Origin: an uncultured Clostridia bacterium
GTDB taxonomy: Bacteria > Bacillota > Clostridia > Christensenellales > Borkfalkiaceae
NCBI GenBank assembly: GCA_944367415.1
Contig: CALVWN010000060.1
Coordinates: forward strand, 1 to 64,000
Reading direction: 5' to 3'
Length of the DNA stretch: 64,000 nt
Position numbers and translations under genes: made by a program. Within the stretch, counting starts at the first letter, position 1, and the number at the start of each line of letters is the position of its first letter. The notes below the pieces were generated by a model. That model had not been told where the DNA came from and did not search any database. It saw nothing but the letters and a program-made list of their open reading frames with translations. Shown piece after piece: positions 8,357 through 17,260 of the stretch.

Positions 8357-8911
8357 TTGCTCCCGCTGCGCATACTCTCTCATATGAGACGATATGCAAA
8401 AGCCGTTCTGTGTGTCTGCGCGGCATTCTTTCTCGCCTGCGGCATCGCCCTTTGGCTGCGTGCCGCCTATCCCCGTCCGTACTCCGATACCGTCGAAAAG
8501 AGCGGCGTTCCTCCCGCGCTCGCCTACGCCGTCATGAAGGCGGAGAGCGGCTTTTGCGAAGACGCCGTCAGCCGCGCGGGCGCTGTCGGCATCATGCAGC
8601 TCAAGCCCTCCACGGCAGAATTTATCTGTCTTAAGAAAGGCATTCCCTACTTTCCCGAACGCCTTGCGGAGGGAGCGTACAACGCGGCGCTCGGCTGCGC
8701 CTATCTGTCCTATCTCCTCGGACGCTTCCCGGACGAGCAGACGGCGGTGTGCGCCTATAATGCGGGCGAAGGCACCGTGCGTTCGTGGCTCGGCTGTGCA
8801 GAATATTCCTCCGACGGCGTTGTGCTCGACGCGATCCCCTTCCCCGAAACGCGGGCGTACGCAAAAAAAGTTGCAGATTTTCGGAAATTTTATGAAATTT
8901 TATACGGATAA
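8357..8911 (+). CDS. Membrane-anchored lytic transglycosylase (SLT/GEWL fold)
   Basis: A 184-residue protein with an N-terminal membrane helix (about 15-36, AVLCVCAAFFLACGIALWL) and an extracytoplasmic SLT domain. The catalytic Glu63 sits in VMKAESGF; AVGIMQLKPSTAE and CAYNAGEGTVRSW are the usual downstream motifs. Such enzymes cleave peptidoglycan between MurNAc and GlcNAc, forming 1,6-anhydroMurNAc. I chose the TTG at 8357 because AAGGGAAAG lies at proper distance; an in-frame ATG at 8384 has no ribosome-binding site but would also keep the membrane helix. It is the last gene of the polA-coaE unit. Confidence 0.88.
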   Translation: MLPLRILSHMRRYAKAVLCVCAAFFLACGIALWLRAAYPRPYSDTVEKSGVPPALAYAVMKAESGFCEDAVSRAGAVGIMQLKPSTAEFICLKKGIPYFPERLAEGAYNAALGCAYLSYLLGRFPDEQTAVCAYNAGEGTVRSWLGCAEYSSDGVVLDAIPFPETRAYAKKVADFRKFYEILYG

Positions 8912-8914
8912 AAC

Positions 8915-8943
8915 TTGACTTTTGCGTTCGATTGCGGTACAAT
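8915..8943 (+). promoter_or_regulatory. Promoter of tRNA-Leu(AAG)
   Basis: TTGACT (8915-8920), 17 bp, TACAAT (8938-8943); the tRNA begins 20 nt further on. Confidence 0.8.
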
Positions 8944-8963
8944 AACAAAGCTGTCGGAAAAAT

Positions 8964-9048
8964 GCGGTCGTGGCGGAACTGGCAGACGCGCAAGACTAAG
9001 GATCTTGTGGTTCACACCATGCAGGTTCAATTCCTGTCGACCGCACCA
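8964..9048 (+). tRNA. tRNA-Leu (anticodon AAG)
   Basis: An 85-nt class II tRNA: acceptor GCGGTCG/CGACCGC, discriminator A, encoded CCA. The anticodon stem CAAGA/TCTTG closes loop CTAAGGA, so positions 34-36 are AAG, reading CUU and, if A34 is deaminated to inosine, CUC and CUA. The variable arm TGGTTCACACCATG forms a hairpin and the T-arm is AGGTTCAATTCCT. A34 is uncommon in bacteria outside tRNA-Arg(ACG). Confidence 0.95.
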
Positions 9049-9074
9049 TATCGTCGCCGCAAGGCACACTATGC

Positions 9075-9108
9075 AACAGGGCAAGAAGTTTCTTGCCCTG
9101 TTTGCTTA
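9075..9108 (+). terminator. Terminator of tRNA-Leu(AAG)
   Basis: A perfect 13-bp stem (AACAGGGCAAGAA, loop GT, TTCTTGCCCTGTT) followed by a short T-rich tail. Confidence 0.8.
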
Positions 9109-9112
9109 TAAC

Positions 9113-9148
9113 AAAAAAGCGCCCGCAAATATGCTGCGGACGCTTTTC
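9113..9148 (-). terminator. Terminator of galE
   Basis: On the minus strand AAAAGCGTCCGCA pairs with TGCGGGCGCTTTT (one mismatch or wobble) across a 7-nt loop, ending in a run of six T. It abuts the opposing tRNA terminator. Confidence 0.8.
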
Positions 9149-9160
9149 CGATTTAACAAG

Positions 9161-10171
9161 TTACGATTCGTACCCGTTCGGGTTATTCTTCTGCCAGTTC
9201 CACTGGTCGCGGCACATATCCTCAAGGTCGTACTGCGCCTTCCAGCCAAGCTCCCGCTCCGCCTTCGCACTCGAAGCGTAGCAGGCGGGAACGTCGCCCG
9301 CGCGGCGCGGCTTGATCTCATAGGGAAGTTGTTTGCCGCACGCTTTTTCAAAGGCATGGATCATGTCGAGCACGCTGTACCCCTTGCCCGTGCCGAGATT
9401 GTAGATATGCACGCCCGGCTCCTTGAGATTTTTGATCGCGGCGACGTGCCCGCGCGCGAGATCGACCACATGGATGTAATCGCGCACGCCCGTGCCGTCC
9501 GGCGTCGGATAATCATTGCCGAACACGCCGATCTTCTTGAGCTTTCCGCTTGCGACCTGTGCAACATAGGGCATCAGATTGTTGGGGATGCCCTTCGGAT
9601 CTTCACCGATGCGCCCCGAAGGATGCGCGCCGACGGGATTGAAATAGCGCAGCAGCGCAATGTTCCAGGTATTGTCCGCGCGGAAGAGATCCTTCAAGAT
9701 CTGCTCCTGCATGAGCTTGGTCGTGCCATAAGGGTTGGTCGTCGAGAGACGGCACTCCTCGTCGAGAGGAAGGCGCTCCGGCTCGCCGTAGACCGTCGCA
9801 GACGAGGAAAACACGAAGTTTTTGACGCCGAACTTTGCCATCGTCTCCAGCAGCACGAGCGTGGAGATGAGATTGTTATCGTAGTACAGGATGGGCTTTT
9901 GTACGCTCTCTCCGACTGCCTTCAGCCCCGCAAAATGGATGACCCAATCGATCTTGTGCGCAGCAAACACCGCTTCCATCTTTTCTCTGTCGCGCACGTC
10001 GTAGGGATAGAAAGGAAAATCCTTTCCCGTGATCTCCTTCACGCGGCGGAGACTCTCCTCATTCGCATTGCAGAGATCGTCCACAACGACGACGTCAAAT
10101 CCCGCTTCGAGAAGCTCCACCACCGTATGCGAGCCGATAAAGCCCGCGCCGCCCGTTACAAGAACCGTCAT
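9161..10171 (-). CDS. galE: UDP-glucose 4-epimerase
   Basis: A 336-residue short-chain dehydrogenase-type epimerase interconverting UDP-glucose and UDP-galactose with bound NAD. The Rossmann motif [10 protein letters not shown] opens the protein; SSSATVYGE supplies the catalytic Ser region and NPYGTTK the Tyr-x3-Lys pair; [16 protein letters not shown] is characteristic of GalE. The ATG follows AAGGAGG at good spacing. It lies 88 bp after purB on the same strand, with a possible own promoter in between, and ends at a clear terminator. It may feed surface-polysaccharide synthesis; no other Leloir genes are nearby. Confidence 0.95.
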   Translation of the reverse strand: MTVLVTGGAGFIGSHTVVELLEAGFDVVVVDDLCNANEESLRRVKEITGKDFPFYPYDVRDREKMEAVFAAHKIDWVIHFAGLKAVGESVQKPILYYDNNLISTLVLLETMAKFGVKNFVFSSSATVYGEPERLPLDEECRLSTTNPYGTTKLMQEQILKDLFRADNTWNIALLRYFNPVGAHPSGRIGEDPKGIPNNLMPYVAQVASGKLKKIGVFGNDYPTPDGTGVRDYIHVVDLARGHVAAIKNLKEPGVHIYNLGTGKGYSVLDMIHAFEKACGKQLPYEIKPRRAGDVPACYASSAKAERELGWKAQYDLEDMCRDQWNWQKNNPNGYES

Positions 10172-10197
10172 AATTCTGCCTCCTTATCCCCATCAGC

Positions 10198-10227
10198 ATA
10201 CTATCTTTCCCCGCCGATGGCAAGCAA
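10198..10227 (-). promoter_or_regulatory. Possible galE promoter
   Basis: Minus-strand TTGCTT (10222-10227), 18 bp, TAGTAT (10198-10203). Weaker than the other promoters in the window; galE may also be read from purB. Confidence 0.45.
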
Positions 10228-10259
10228 CCTCTTGTCATGTTTCGGACATTTATTGACCT

Positions 10260-11696
10260 TTATACGTTGACTTCGCCCGTTTCGCCGAGCAGATCGGCGT
10301 GGCGCGCGAGGATGGGATCGATCTCGGCAGAGATGAACTCCTCCGCCTGCTGCGGCGCACGACCGATAAACTTTTTCGCGTCAAGGATCTCGTCGAGCCG
10401 ATCGTGAACGGACTTGAATGCGTCGTCCGCGCGGATGAGATCGATGAGATTGTTTTCCTTGCCCTCCGCCTTGACGTTGGCGCTCGCCTGCATGGACAGC
10501 TCGCGGATGCGTTCGTGCAGTTCCTGACGGTTGCCGCCCGCCTTGACGCATTCCATCATGATGTTCTCGGTCGCCATGAAGGGAAGCTCCGCCGCGATGT
10601 GCTTGGCGATGACTTTGTCGTAGACGACAAGCCCGTCGGTGACGTTCATATAGATGTTGAGAATGGCATCCACCGTGAGGAAGGCCTGTGCGTTGACGAT
10701 GCGTCGGTTCGCGGAGTCGTCGAGCGTGCGCTCGAACCACTGCGTCGACGCGGTGACGGCGCTGTTCATGGGAAGGGAGATCATATAGCGCGCAAGCGAA
10801 CCCATGCGCTCACAGCGCATCGGATTGCGCTTGTATGCCATCGCCGACGAGCCGATCTGCGATTTGCCGAACGGCTCCTCCACCTCCTTCATATTCTGCA
10901 GGATGCGGATATCGTTGGAGAACTTGTACGCCGACTGCGCGATCTGCGAGAGAACGCAAAGCACGTTGTAGTCAAATTTTCTCGGATAGGTCTGTCCGGT
11001 CACGCCGTACACCTTGTCATAGCCGAGTTTTGCGACGACGCGCTTTTCCAGCTCCTTGACCTTTTCCGCGTCGCCGTCGAAGAGATCGAGGAAGCTCGCC
11101 TGCGTGCCCGTCGTTCCCTTCACCCCGCGCAGACGGAAGTGCGAGATGAGGTTACGGAGGCTCTCATAGTCGAGCATGAGATCCTGCAGCCAGAGCGTCG
11201 CACGCTTGCCGACCGTCGTGAGCTGTGCGGGCTGCAGATGGGTAAAGCCGAGCGTCGGAAGATCTTTATATTGCAGTGCAAACTTTTTGAGCTTATCCAT
11301 CACATTGACGAGCTTCTTGAGAATGATGTCAAGCCCGTCGCGCATAATGATCAGCTCGGAATTACAGTCGACATAGCAGCTCGTTGCGCCCAGATGGATG
11401 ATGGGCGCCGCCGAGGGCGCAACGTCGCCGAAGGCATGGACATGTGCCATGACGTCGTGGCGGAACTGCCGTTCGTACTGTTCCGCACGCGCGTAATCGA
11501 TATCATGGATGTGCGCCTTCATCTCGTCGATCTGCGCCTGCGTGATGGGAAGCCCCAGCTCCATCTCCGACTCGGCGAGCGCGATCCAGAGCTTTCTCCA
11601 CAGATAAAAGCGCTTTTCGTCGCCGAAGTTTTCCTGCATTTCTCGGCTCGCATAGCGCGTGTTCAAAGGGTTCTGATAAATGGTATTGTCGATCAT
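10260..11696 (-). CDS. purB: Adenylosuccinate lyase
   Basis: A 478-residue member of the fumarase/aspartase superfamily. It cleaves SAICAR to AICAR and adenylosuccinate to AMP, releasing fumarate. The superfamily signature GSSAMAYKRNP is present, along with HLGATSCYV, TLGFTHLQPAQLTTVGKR and the catalytic loop region around KGTTGTQASFL. The ATG follows AAGGAATCGCT, a modest ribosome-binding site. Upstream, in the same direction, are the cyclophilin and dCMP deaminase genes, so the four genes down to galE could form one transcript from the dCMP deaminase promoter. A palindromic repeat lies in the 61-bp gap to the cyclophilin gene. Confidence 0.96.
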   Translation of the reverse strand: MIDNTIYQNPLNTRYASREMQENFGDEKRFYLWRKLWIALAESEMELGLPITQAQIDEMKAHIHDIDYARAEQYERQFRHDVMAHVHAFGDVAPSAAPIIHLGATSCYVDCNSELIIMRDGLDIILKKLVNVMDKLKKFALQYKDLPTLGFTHLQPAQLTTVGKRATLWLQDLMLDYESLRNLISHFRLRGVKGTTGTQASFLDLFDGDAEKVKELEKRVVAKLGYDKVYGVTGQTYPRKFDYNVLCVLSQIAQSAYKFSNDIRILQNMKEVEEPFGKSQIGSSAMAYKRNPMRCERMGSLARYMISLPMNSAVTASTQWFERTLDDSANRRIVNAQAFLTVDAILNIYMNVTDGLVVYDKVIAKHIAAELPFMATENIMMECVKAGGNRQELHERIRELSMQASANVKAEGKENNLIDLIRADDAFKSVHDRLDEILDAKKFIGRAPQQAEEFISAEIDPILARHADLLGETGEVNV

Positions 11697-11732
11697 AGCG
11701 ATTCCTTATGATAATTTTCGTGCAAAATCAAT

Positions 11733-11753
11733 GTATTATGTCTGACATAATAC
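11733..11753. repeat. Intergenic palindrome, copy 1
   Basis: A perfect inverted repeat: GTATTATGT, centre CTG, ACATAATAC, extended to the right by TATGTT. It starts 4 bp past the cyclophilin stop codon. Related copies are at 40083-40105 and 53886-53908, each at the 3' end of a minus-strand gene. Confidence 0.8.
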
Positions 11754-11757
11754 TATG

Positions 11758-12276
11758 TTAAAGTTTATCAGGCTCGGGATATTCGACGCCAAACGTCTCC
11801 GCCGTCACCTTTTTCATGCGCTGTTCCCGCTTGGGACGGTCGCGGAAATCGGTCGGCGTCGCGGCGATCGCATCCACCGTATCCATCCCCTCGATGACCT
11901 TGCCGAAGGCGGCATACTGTCCGTCGAGATAGTCGGCGTCCGCGTGCATGACAAAGAACTGCGACCCCGCCGAATCGGGATGCCCCGCGCGCGCCATCGA
12001 GAGAACGCCCCGCGTGTGTTTTAAGGGATTATTCACGCCGTTTGCGGAGAATTCCCCCTTGATGTGATACCCGGGGCCGCCCGTCCCGATCCCGTCCGGA
12101 TCGCCGCCCTGGATCATGAACCCCGCAATGACGCGGTGAAAGATGACGCCGTCATAAAAACCCTTCCTGACGAGGGAAAGGAAGTTGTTGACGGTGTTGG
12201 GTGCGACGTCGGGATAAAGCTCCGCCCGGAACGTCTTGCCGTCTGCCATTTCAAATGTTACGATGGGATTTGCCAT
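11758..12276 (-). CDS. Peptidyl-prolyl cis-trans isomerase (cyclophilin type)
   Basis: A 172-residue single-domain cyclophilin without signal peptide, so cytoplasmic. Family motifs are FHRVIAGFMIQGGDP (catalytic Arg), GVLSMARAGHPDSAGSQFF and YLDGQYAAFGKVIEGMD. It speeds proline isomerisation during folding. The C-terminal extension RPKREQRMKKVTAETFGVEYPEPDKL is charged and longer than in the smallest bacterial forms. AAGGAG precedes the ATG. It is 9 bp downstream of the dCMP deaminase gene, and the palindromic repeat immediately follows its stop. Confidence 0.94.
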   Translation of the reverse strand: MANPIVTFEMADGKTFRAELYPDVAPNTVNNFLSLVRKGFYDGVIFHRVIAGFMIQGGDPDGIGTGGPGYHIKGEFSANGVNNPLKHTRGVLSMARAGHPDSAGSQFFVMHADADYLDGQYAAFGKVIEGMDTVDAIAATPTDFRDRPKREQRMKKVTAETFGVEYPEPDKL

Positions 12277-12285
12277 ATCTGCTCC

Positions 12286-12735
12286 TTATTTGAGATCTTC
12301 ATATTTTTCCAGCCGCGTTCCCGCCTCTTCAAAGAGTTTCAAGGAGAACTCGTCGGGATATCCTTCCTTATAGACAACGCGCGCGATGCCCGCATTGATG
12401 ATCATTTTCGCGCATATCACACAGGGCTGATGCGTACAGTAGAGCGTCGCCCCCTGGATATTGATGCCGTAGCGCGCCGCCTGGATGATGGCGTTCTGCT
12501 CGGCATGCACGCCGTAACACAGCTCCGCGCGCGTTCCCGAAGGGATGGCGAGCTTTTCGCGCAGACATTCGCCGCGCTCGATGCACGAGGCGATCCCCGC
12601 CGGGGCACCGTTATACCCCGTCGTCATGACGCGCTTGTCGCGCACGATGACCGCCCCCACCTTGCGGCGGAAACAGCTTGACCAGCTGCCCACCTGCTCG
12701 GTCAGTTCCATAAAACGCTTGTCCCATTTCTCCAT
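12286..12735 (-). CDS. dCMP deaminase (ComEB/Dcd-type zinc deaminase)
   Basis: A 149-residue zinc deaminase. The metal site is visible as GVHAEQNAI (His ligand and catalytic Glu) and CTHQPCVICAKMI (PCxxC, two Cys ligands). The N-terminal WDKRFMELTEQVGSWSSC with a regulatory-type Cys/Arg cluster and the VGAVIVRDKRVMTTGYNG stretch match deoxycytidylate deaminases, which make dUMP for thymidylate synthesis. The ATG at 12733-12735 is preferred because GAGGTGAAG lies upstream; the longer frame starts inside the promoter. A consensus promoter 20 bp upstream probably drives this gene, the cyclophilin gene and perhaps purB-galE. Confidence 0.92.
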   Translation of the reverse strand: MEKWDKRFMELTEQVGSWSSCFRRKVGAVIVRDKRVMTTGYNGAPAGIASCIERGECLREKLAIPSGTRAELCYGVHAEQNAIIQAARYGINIQGATLYCTHQPCVICAKMIINAGIARVVYKEGYPDEFSLKLFEEAGTRLEKYEDLK

Positions 12736-12754
12736 GATCTTCACCTCATCCGTC

Positions 12755-12783
12755 ATTATACACAAATTTTTGCAAACTGTCAA
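12755..12783 (-). promoter_or_regulatory. Promoter of the dCMP deaminase gene
   Basis: Minus-strand TTGACA (12778-12783), 17 bp, TATAAT (12755-12760): a perfect consensus. Confidence 0.85.
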
Positions 12784-12844
12784 CGGCAGGCAAAAAAATC
12801 CGAAAATTCCCCGGCGTTTTTCCGAATTTTTCCATAAAAAGTGT

Positions 12845-12872
12845 TTGACGCCCCCTGCGGCGCGGGTATAAT
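12845..12872 (+). promoter_or_regulatory. Promoter of groES-groEL
   Basis: TTGACG (12845-12850), 16 bp of GC-rich spacer, TATAAT (12867-12872). No CIRCE element (TTAGCACTC-N9-GAGTGCTAA) is present between promoter and gene. Confidence 0.75.
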
Positions 12873-12877
12873 CAATA

Positions 12878-12902
12878 CGAAAAAGAAAACTATTGTTTTT
12901 CG
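12878..12902 (+). promoter_or_regulatory. Inverted repeat in the groES leader
   Basis: CGAAAAA (12878-12884) and TTTTTCG (12896-12902) face each other across 11 nt, directly upstream of the GGAGG ribosome-binding site. It could be an operator or an RNA hairpin that limits translation; it takes the place where CIRCE is usually found. Confidence 0.45.
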
Positions 12903-12911
12903 GAGGTCATT

Positions 12912-13196
12912 ATGAACATCAAACCCTTGTTCGATAAGGTAGTCGTAGAAGCGGTTACCGTCGAGGAAAAGACCAAGAGCGGGTTCTATCTTCCCTCTTC
13001 GGCGCAAGAAAAGCCCCAGACCTGCGTGGTCGTTGCAGTCGGCCCCGGCGGCGTTGTGGACGGCAAAGAGGTCGTCATGCAGGTGAAGGTCGGCGACAAG
13101 GTGCTTTGCTCCAAGTATGCGGGCACCGATTTCAAGGTCGACGGCAAAGAGTTCACCATCATCAAGCAGAGCGATATTCTCGCAATCGTCGAGTAA
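12912..13196 (+). CDS. groES: Co-chaperonin GroES
   Basis: A 94-residue Cpn10. The sequence NIKPLFDKVVVEAVTVEEKT, the mobile loop TKSGFYLPSSAQEKPQ and VGDKVLCSKYAGTDFKVDGKE are typical. The second half of the mobile loop is FYLP rather than the usual IVLP, a mild variant in the GroEL-contact tripeptide region. It caps the GroEL folding chamber. GGAGG precedes the ATG. groEL follows 38 bp later in the same operon. Confidence 0.97.
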   Translation: MNIKPLFDKVVVEAVTVEEKTKSGFYLPSSAQEKPQTCVVVAVGPGGVVDGKEVVMQVKVGDKVLCSKYAGTDFKVDGKEFTIIKQSDILAIVE

Positions 13197-13228
13197 CCTA
13201 TTTCAAAAATTATTATCAAGGAAGGTAA

Positions 13229-14866
<1,638 letters not shown>

Positions 14867-14889
14867 TCCCGCAAAAACAAAATATCAGC

Positions 14890-14917
14890 AAAAAACCTGC
14901 CCCGCGGCAGGTTTTTT
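14890..14917 (+). terminator. Terminator of groESL
   Basis: AAAACCTGCC, loop CCGC, GGCAGGTTTTTT. It also lies just past the end of suhB on the other strand and could serve both. Confidence 0.85.
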
Positions 14918-14922
14918 CTGAT

Positions 14923-15720
14923 TTACTCCGAATAAGGCAAGGCAGGAACGTGTCGGGCGACGATCTCTTTGAGCTTTGAAAAGTTCTCCGCGCTGTTCGC
15001 CGCAAGCACGAGGGATGGCATATCGTGACGGAGCCGGGCGCCGTCGATGGTGCCGATCACGCCGCCCGCCTCGCGCAAGATGACGGCGGCTGCCGCCCAA
15101 TCCCACGGGAAAAGACGCATCTCGAAGTACAGCTCGCCCCGCCCCGCGGCGAGGCAGCACAGTTCGTATGCTGCCGTTCCGAAGCGCCGGAAGTCGTCGC
15201 ACGCCGCGTAGACGTCGCGCATCACCCCCTCGCAGGCGGGCGCGAGGCGCTTTTCGTAGACGCTGAACGCCGTGAAAAAGAGCGCATGGGAAAAGTCGCG
15301 CCCGGAGACGCGGATTCGCTCCCCGTTGCGCCACGCGCCCTCGCCGCGGATGCCGACGAACAGCTCGCGGGAATAGGGATGATAGATGACGCCGAGCACC
15401 TCCTCCCCGTCCCTTACAAGGGCGACGGAGATGACGCTCATGCGCAACCCGCGCACGAAATTGGAGGTTCCGTCGATGGGATCGACCACCCAATAACAGT
15501 CGCCCTCCTGTGCCGCTTTGGGAGATTCCTCCCCTAAAAACCCCGCCCGCGGCAGGATTTCAGACAAAGATGTGCGCAGACGCTCCTGCACCGCCACGTC
15601 TGCGGAAGTGACGAGGTTGGAAGCGCTCCCCTTTTCCGACACGGTAAAATGCTCGGTCATGAGGGGCGCGCACGTCCTGACTGCGTCGGCGACGCGCTCC
15701 GCAAGTTCTCGATCGATCAT
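14923..15720 (-). CDS. suhB: Inositol-1-monophosphatase family phosphatase
   Basis: A 265-residue metal-dependent sugar phosphatase. The family motifs are GEESP (Glu metal ligand), WVVDPIDGTSNFVRG (Asp ligands, DPIDGT) and LFPWDWAAAAVILREAGG (second WD motif). Family members act on inositol phosphates or PAP, and SuhB also has an RNA-polymerase role in Proteobacteria; the substrate here is unknown. GGAG lies 5 bp before the ATG. It is 44 bp downstream of ftsZ on the same strand, but the ftsZ terminator lies in that gap, so expression would need read-through or a hidden promoter. Confidence 0.9.
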   Translation of the reverse strand: MIDRELAERVADAVRTCAPLMTEHFTVSEKGSASNLVTSADVAVQERLRTSLSEILPRAGFLGEESPKAAQEGDCYWVVDPIDGTSNFVRGLRMSVISVALVRDGEEVLGVIYHPYSRELFVGIRGEGAWRNGERIRVSGRDFSHALFFTAFSVYEKRLAPACEGVMRDVYAACDDFRRFGTAAYELCCLAAGRGELYFEMRLFPWDWAAAAVILREAGGVIGTIDGARLRHDMPSLVLAANSAENFSKLKEIVARHVPALPYSE

Positions 15721-15732
15721 ATTTCACTCCAT

Positions 15733-15759
15733 GAAAAAGGCGAGCCGAACGGCTCGCCT
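15733..15759 (-). terminator. Terminator of ftsA-ftsZ
   Basis: AGGCGAGCCG/CGGCTCGCCT, a perfect 10-bp stem with a 2-nt centre, followed on the minus strand by five T. It lies within the leader of suhB. Confidence 0.8.
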
Positions 15760-15764
15760 GAATG

Positions 15765-17258
15765 TTATTTCTTGCCAAGCATACGACGGATGAAGGGAGG
15801 CAGTTTGGAATTTTCCTGTTCTTCCTCGCGCTCCGGTTCGGGCTGCACGGGCTGCTGTGCCTGATAGGGCTGCTGCGGCTGCTGACCGTAGTAGTAAGGC
15901 TGCTGTCCCTGCGCGGGCTGCTGATAATAGTATCCCTGCTGACCCTGTGCAGGCTGCTGCATGGGCTGCTGTGCCTGGTAAGGCTGCTGCGGCTGCGGCG
16001 TGCGGAGAGGCTGCTGGGGCGCCTGCTGCGGCTGCTGAGGATAACCGCCGCTCGGCGCGTTGGAGAACAGCTGCGACGCGGCAGAGCGCTGCCCCGCCAT
16101 CTGCTGCCCCGCCATCTGGGGCGCACCTGCCATCTGAGGCTGCTGTGCGGGCGCCTCGCGCGCGGGAATGCTGCCATAGATCATGTTCTGGCGGGCATTG
16201 TTCTGCGCATTCTGCGCGGCATTCTGCGCCGCCTCTTCGCCCGAGGGGAAGCCCGTCGCGATGACGGTGACCTCCACTTCGTCCTGCACGTTTTCGTCCA
16301 CGCAGGCGCCGAAGATGATGTTTGCCGAGTAATCGACCACGCCGTGAATGAGGCCAGCCGCCTTGGTGACTTCATCCAGCGTCAGATCGGGGCCGCCGAC
16401 GATGTTGAGAATGACGCCCGTCGCGCCCTCGATGGTCGTCTCAAGAAGGGGCGAATTGACCGCGAGGCGCACCGCGTCGATGATGCGGTTCTCCCCCTTG
16501 GCAACGCCGACGCCCATGTGCGCAAGTCCTCTGTCCTTGAGCGTCGTCCTGACGTCTGCAAAGTCGAGGTTGATGAGTGCGGGCGTGACGATGAGGTCTG
16601 CAATGCCGCGGATGCCCTGCTTGAGCACTTCGTCCGCAACGCGGAGCGAATCGGTCATCGTCGCGTTCTTGGGAACGACCTCGCGGATCTTTTCATTGGG
16701 GATGATGACGATGGTGTCGACGTATTTTTTGAGGTTGTCGATGCCCTTGATCGCATTGTCCATCCTGCGCTTGCCCTCGAACTCGAAGGGCTTCGTCACG
16801 ACGGCGACCGTCAGGATCTTCTTGTCCTTCGCGATCTTGGCGATGACGGGCGCTGCGCCCGTGCCCGTTCCGCCGCCCATACCGGCGGTGATGAACAGAA
16901 GGTCGGTTCCCTCGATGTATTTGGCAAGCTCCTCCTTGCTCTCCTCGGCGGCTTCCCTGCCGATCTCCGGCTCTGCGCCGGCGCCCAATCCCTTCGTGCG
17001 CTGCGCGCCGATCTGGATCTTCTTCTGCGCCTTGTTGCAGGCAAGGATCTGTGCATCCGTATTGACGGAAATATAATCGGCACTCGTGATCCCCGCCTCG
17101 ATCATGCGGTTCACGGCGTTGTTGCCCGCGCCGCCCACACCGATGACGGTGATCTTCGCTCTGCCATTGGCGACAAAATCGTTCGCTGCGGGCGCAGGTG
17201 CTGCGGGACGCCGCGTGCCGTCCTCTCTTCCCACAAAGGGAACATTGTCGTTGAACAT
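15765..17258 (-). CDS. ftsZ: Cell division GTPase FtsZ
   Basis: A 497-residue tubulin homologue that forms the Z-ring. The nucleotide-binding motifs GVGGAGNNAVNRMI and MGGGTGTGAAPVIA and the T7 loop region (NLDFADVRTTLKDRG) are intact. An N-terminal extension of about 35 residues (rich in Pro/Ala) precedes the fold, longer than usual. After about residue 355 comes a linker of over 120 residues, very rich in Gln, Pro and Tyr (repeats such as QPYQAQQP and GQQPYYY), ending in the conserved tail LPPFIRRMLGKK that binds FtsA. The ATG at 17256-17258 is 6 nt after GGAGG, and 2 bp separate it from the ftsA stop. Confidence 0.97.
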   Translation of the reverse strand: MFNDNVPFVGREDGTRRPAAPAPAANDFVANGRAKITVIGVGGAGNNAVNRMIEAGITSADYISVNTDAQILACNKAQKKIQIGAQRTKGLGAGAEPEIGREAAEESKEELAKYIEGTDLLFITAGMGGGTGTGAAPVIAKIAKDKKILTVAVVTKPFEFEGKRRMDNAIKGIDNLKKYVDTIVIIPNEKIREVVPKNATMTDSLRVADEVLKQGIRGIADLIVTPALINLDFADVRTTLKDRGLAHMGVGVAKGENRIIDAVRLAVNSPLLETTIEGATGVILNIVGGPDLTLDEVTKAAGLIHGVVDYSANIIFGACVDENVQDEVEVTVIATGFPSGEEAAQNAAQNAQNNARQNMIYGSIPAREAPAQQPQMAGAPQMAGQQMAGQRSAASQLFSNAPSGGYPQQPQQAPQQPLRTPQPQQPYQAQQPMQQPAQGQQGYYYQQPAQGQQPYYYGQQPQQPYQAQQPVQPEPEREEEQENSKLPPFIRRMLGKK

Positions 17259-17260
17259 TT

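Noticed and set aside
11733..11760. XerCD dif-like site
   Set aside because: The TATGTTAAA flank recalls a XerD arm, but arm spacing is wrong and the sequence recurs at two other loci, whereas dif is single-copy.
12286..12783. Longer N-terminus for dCMP deaminase
   Set aside because: The extra codons lie across a consensus promoter and lack a ribosome-binding site.
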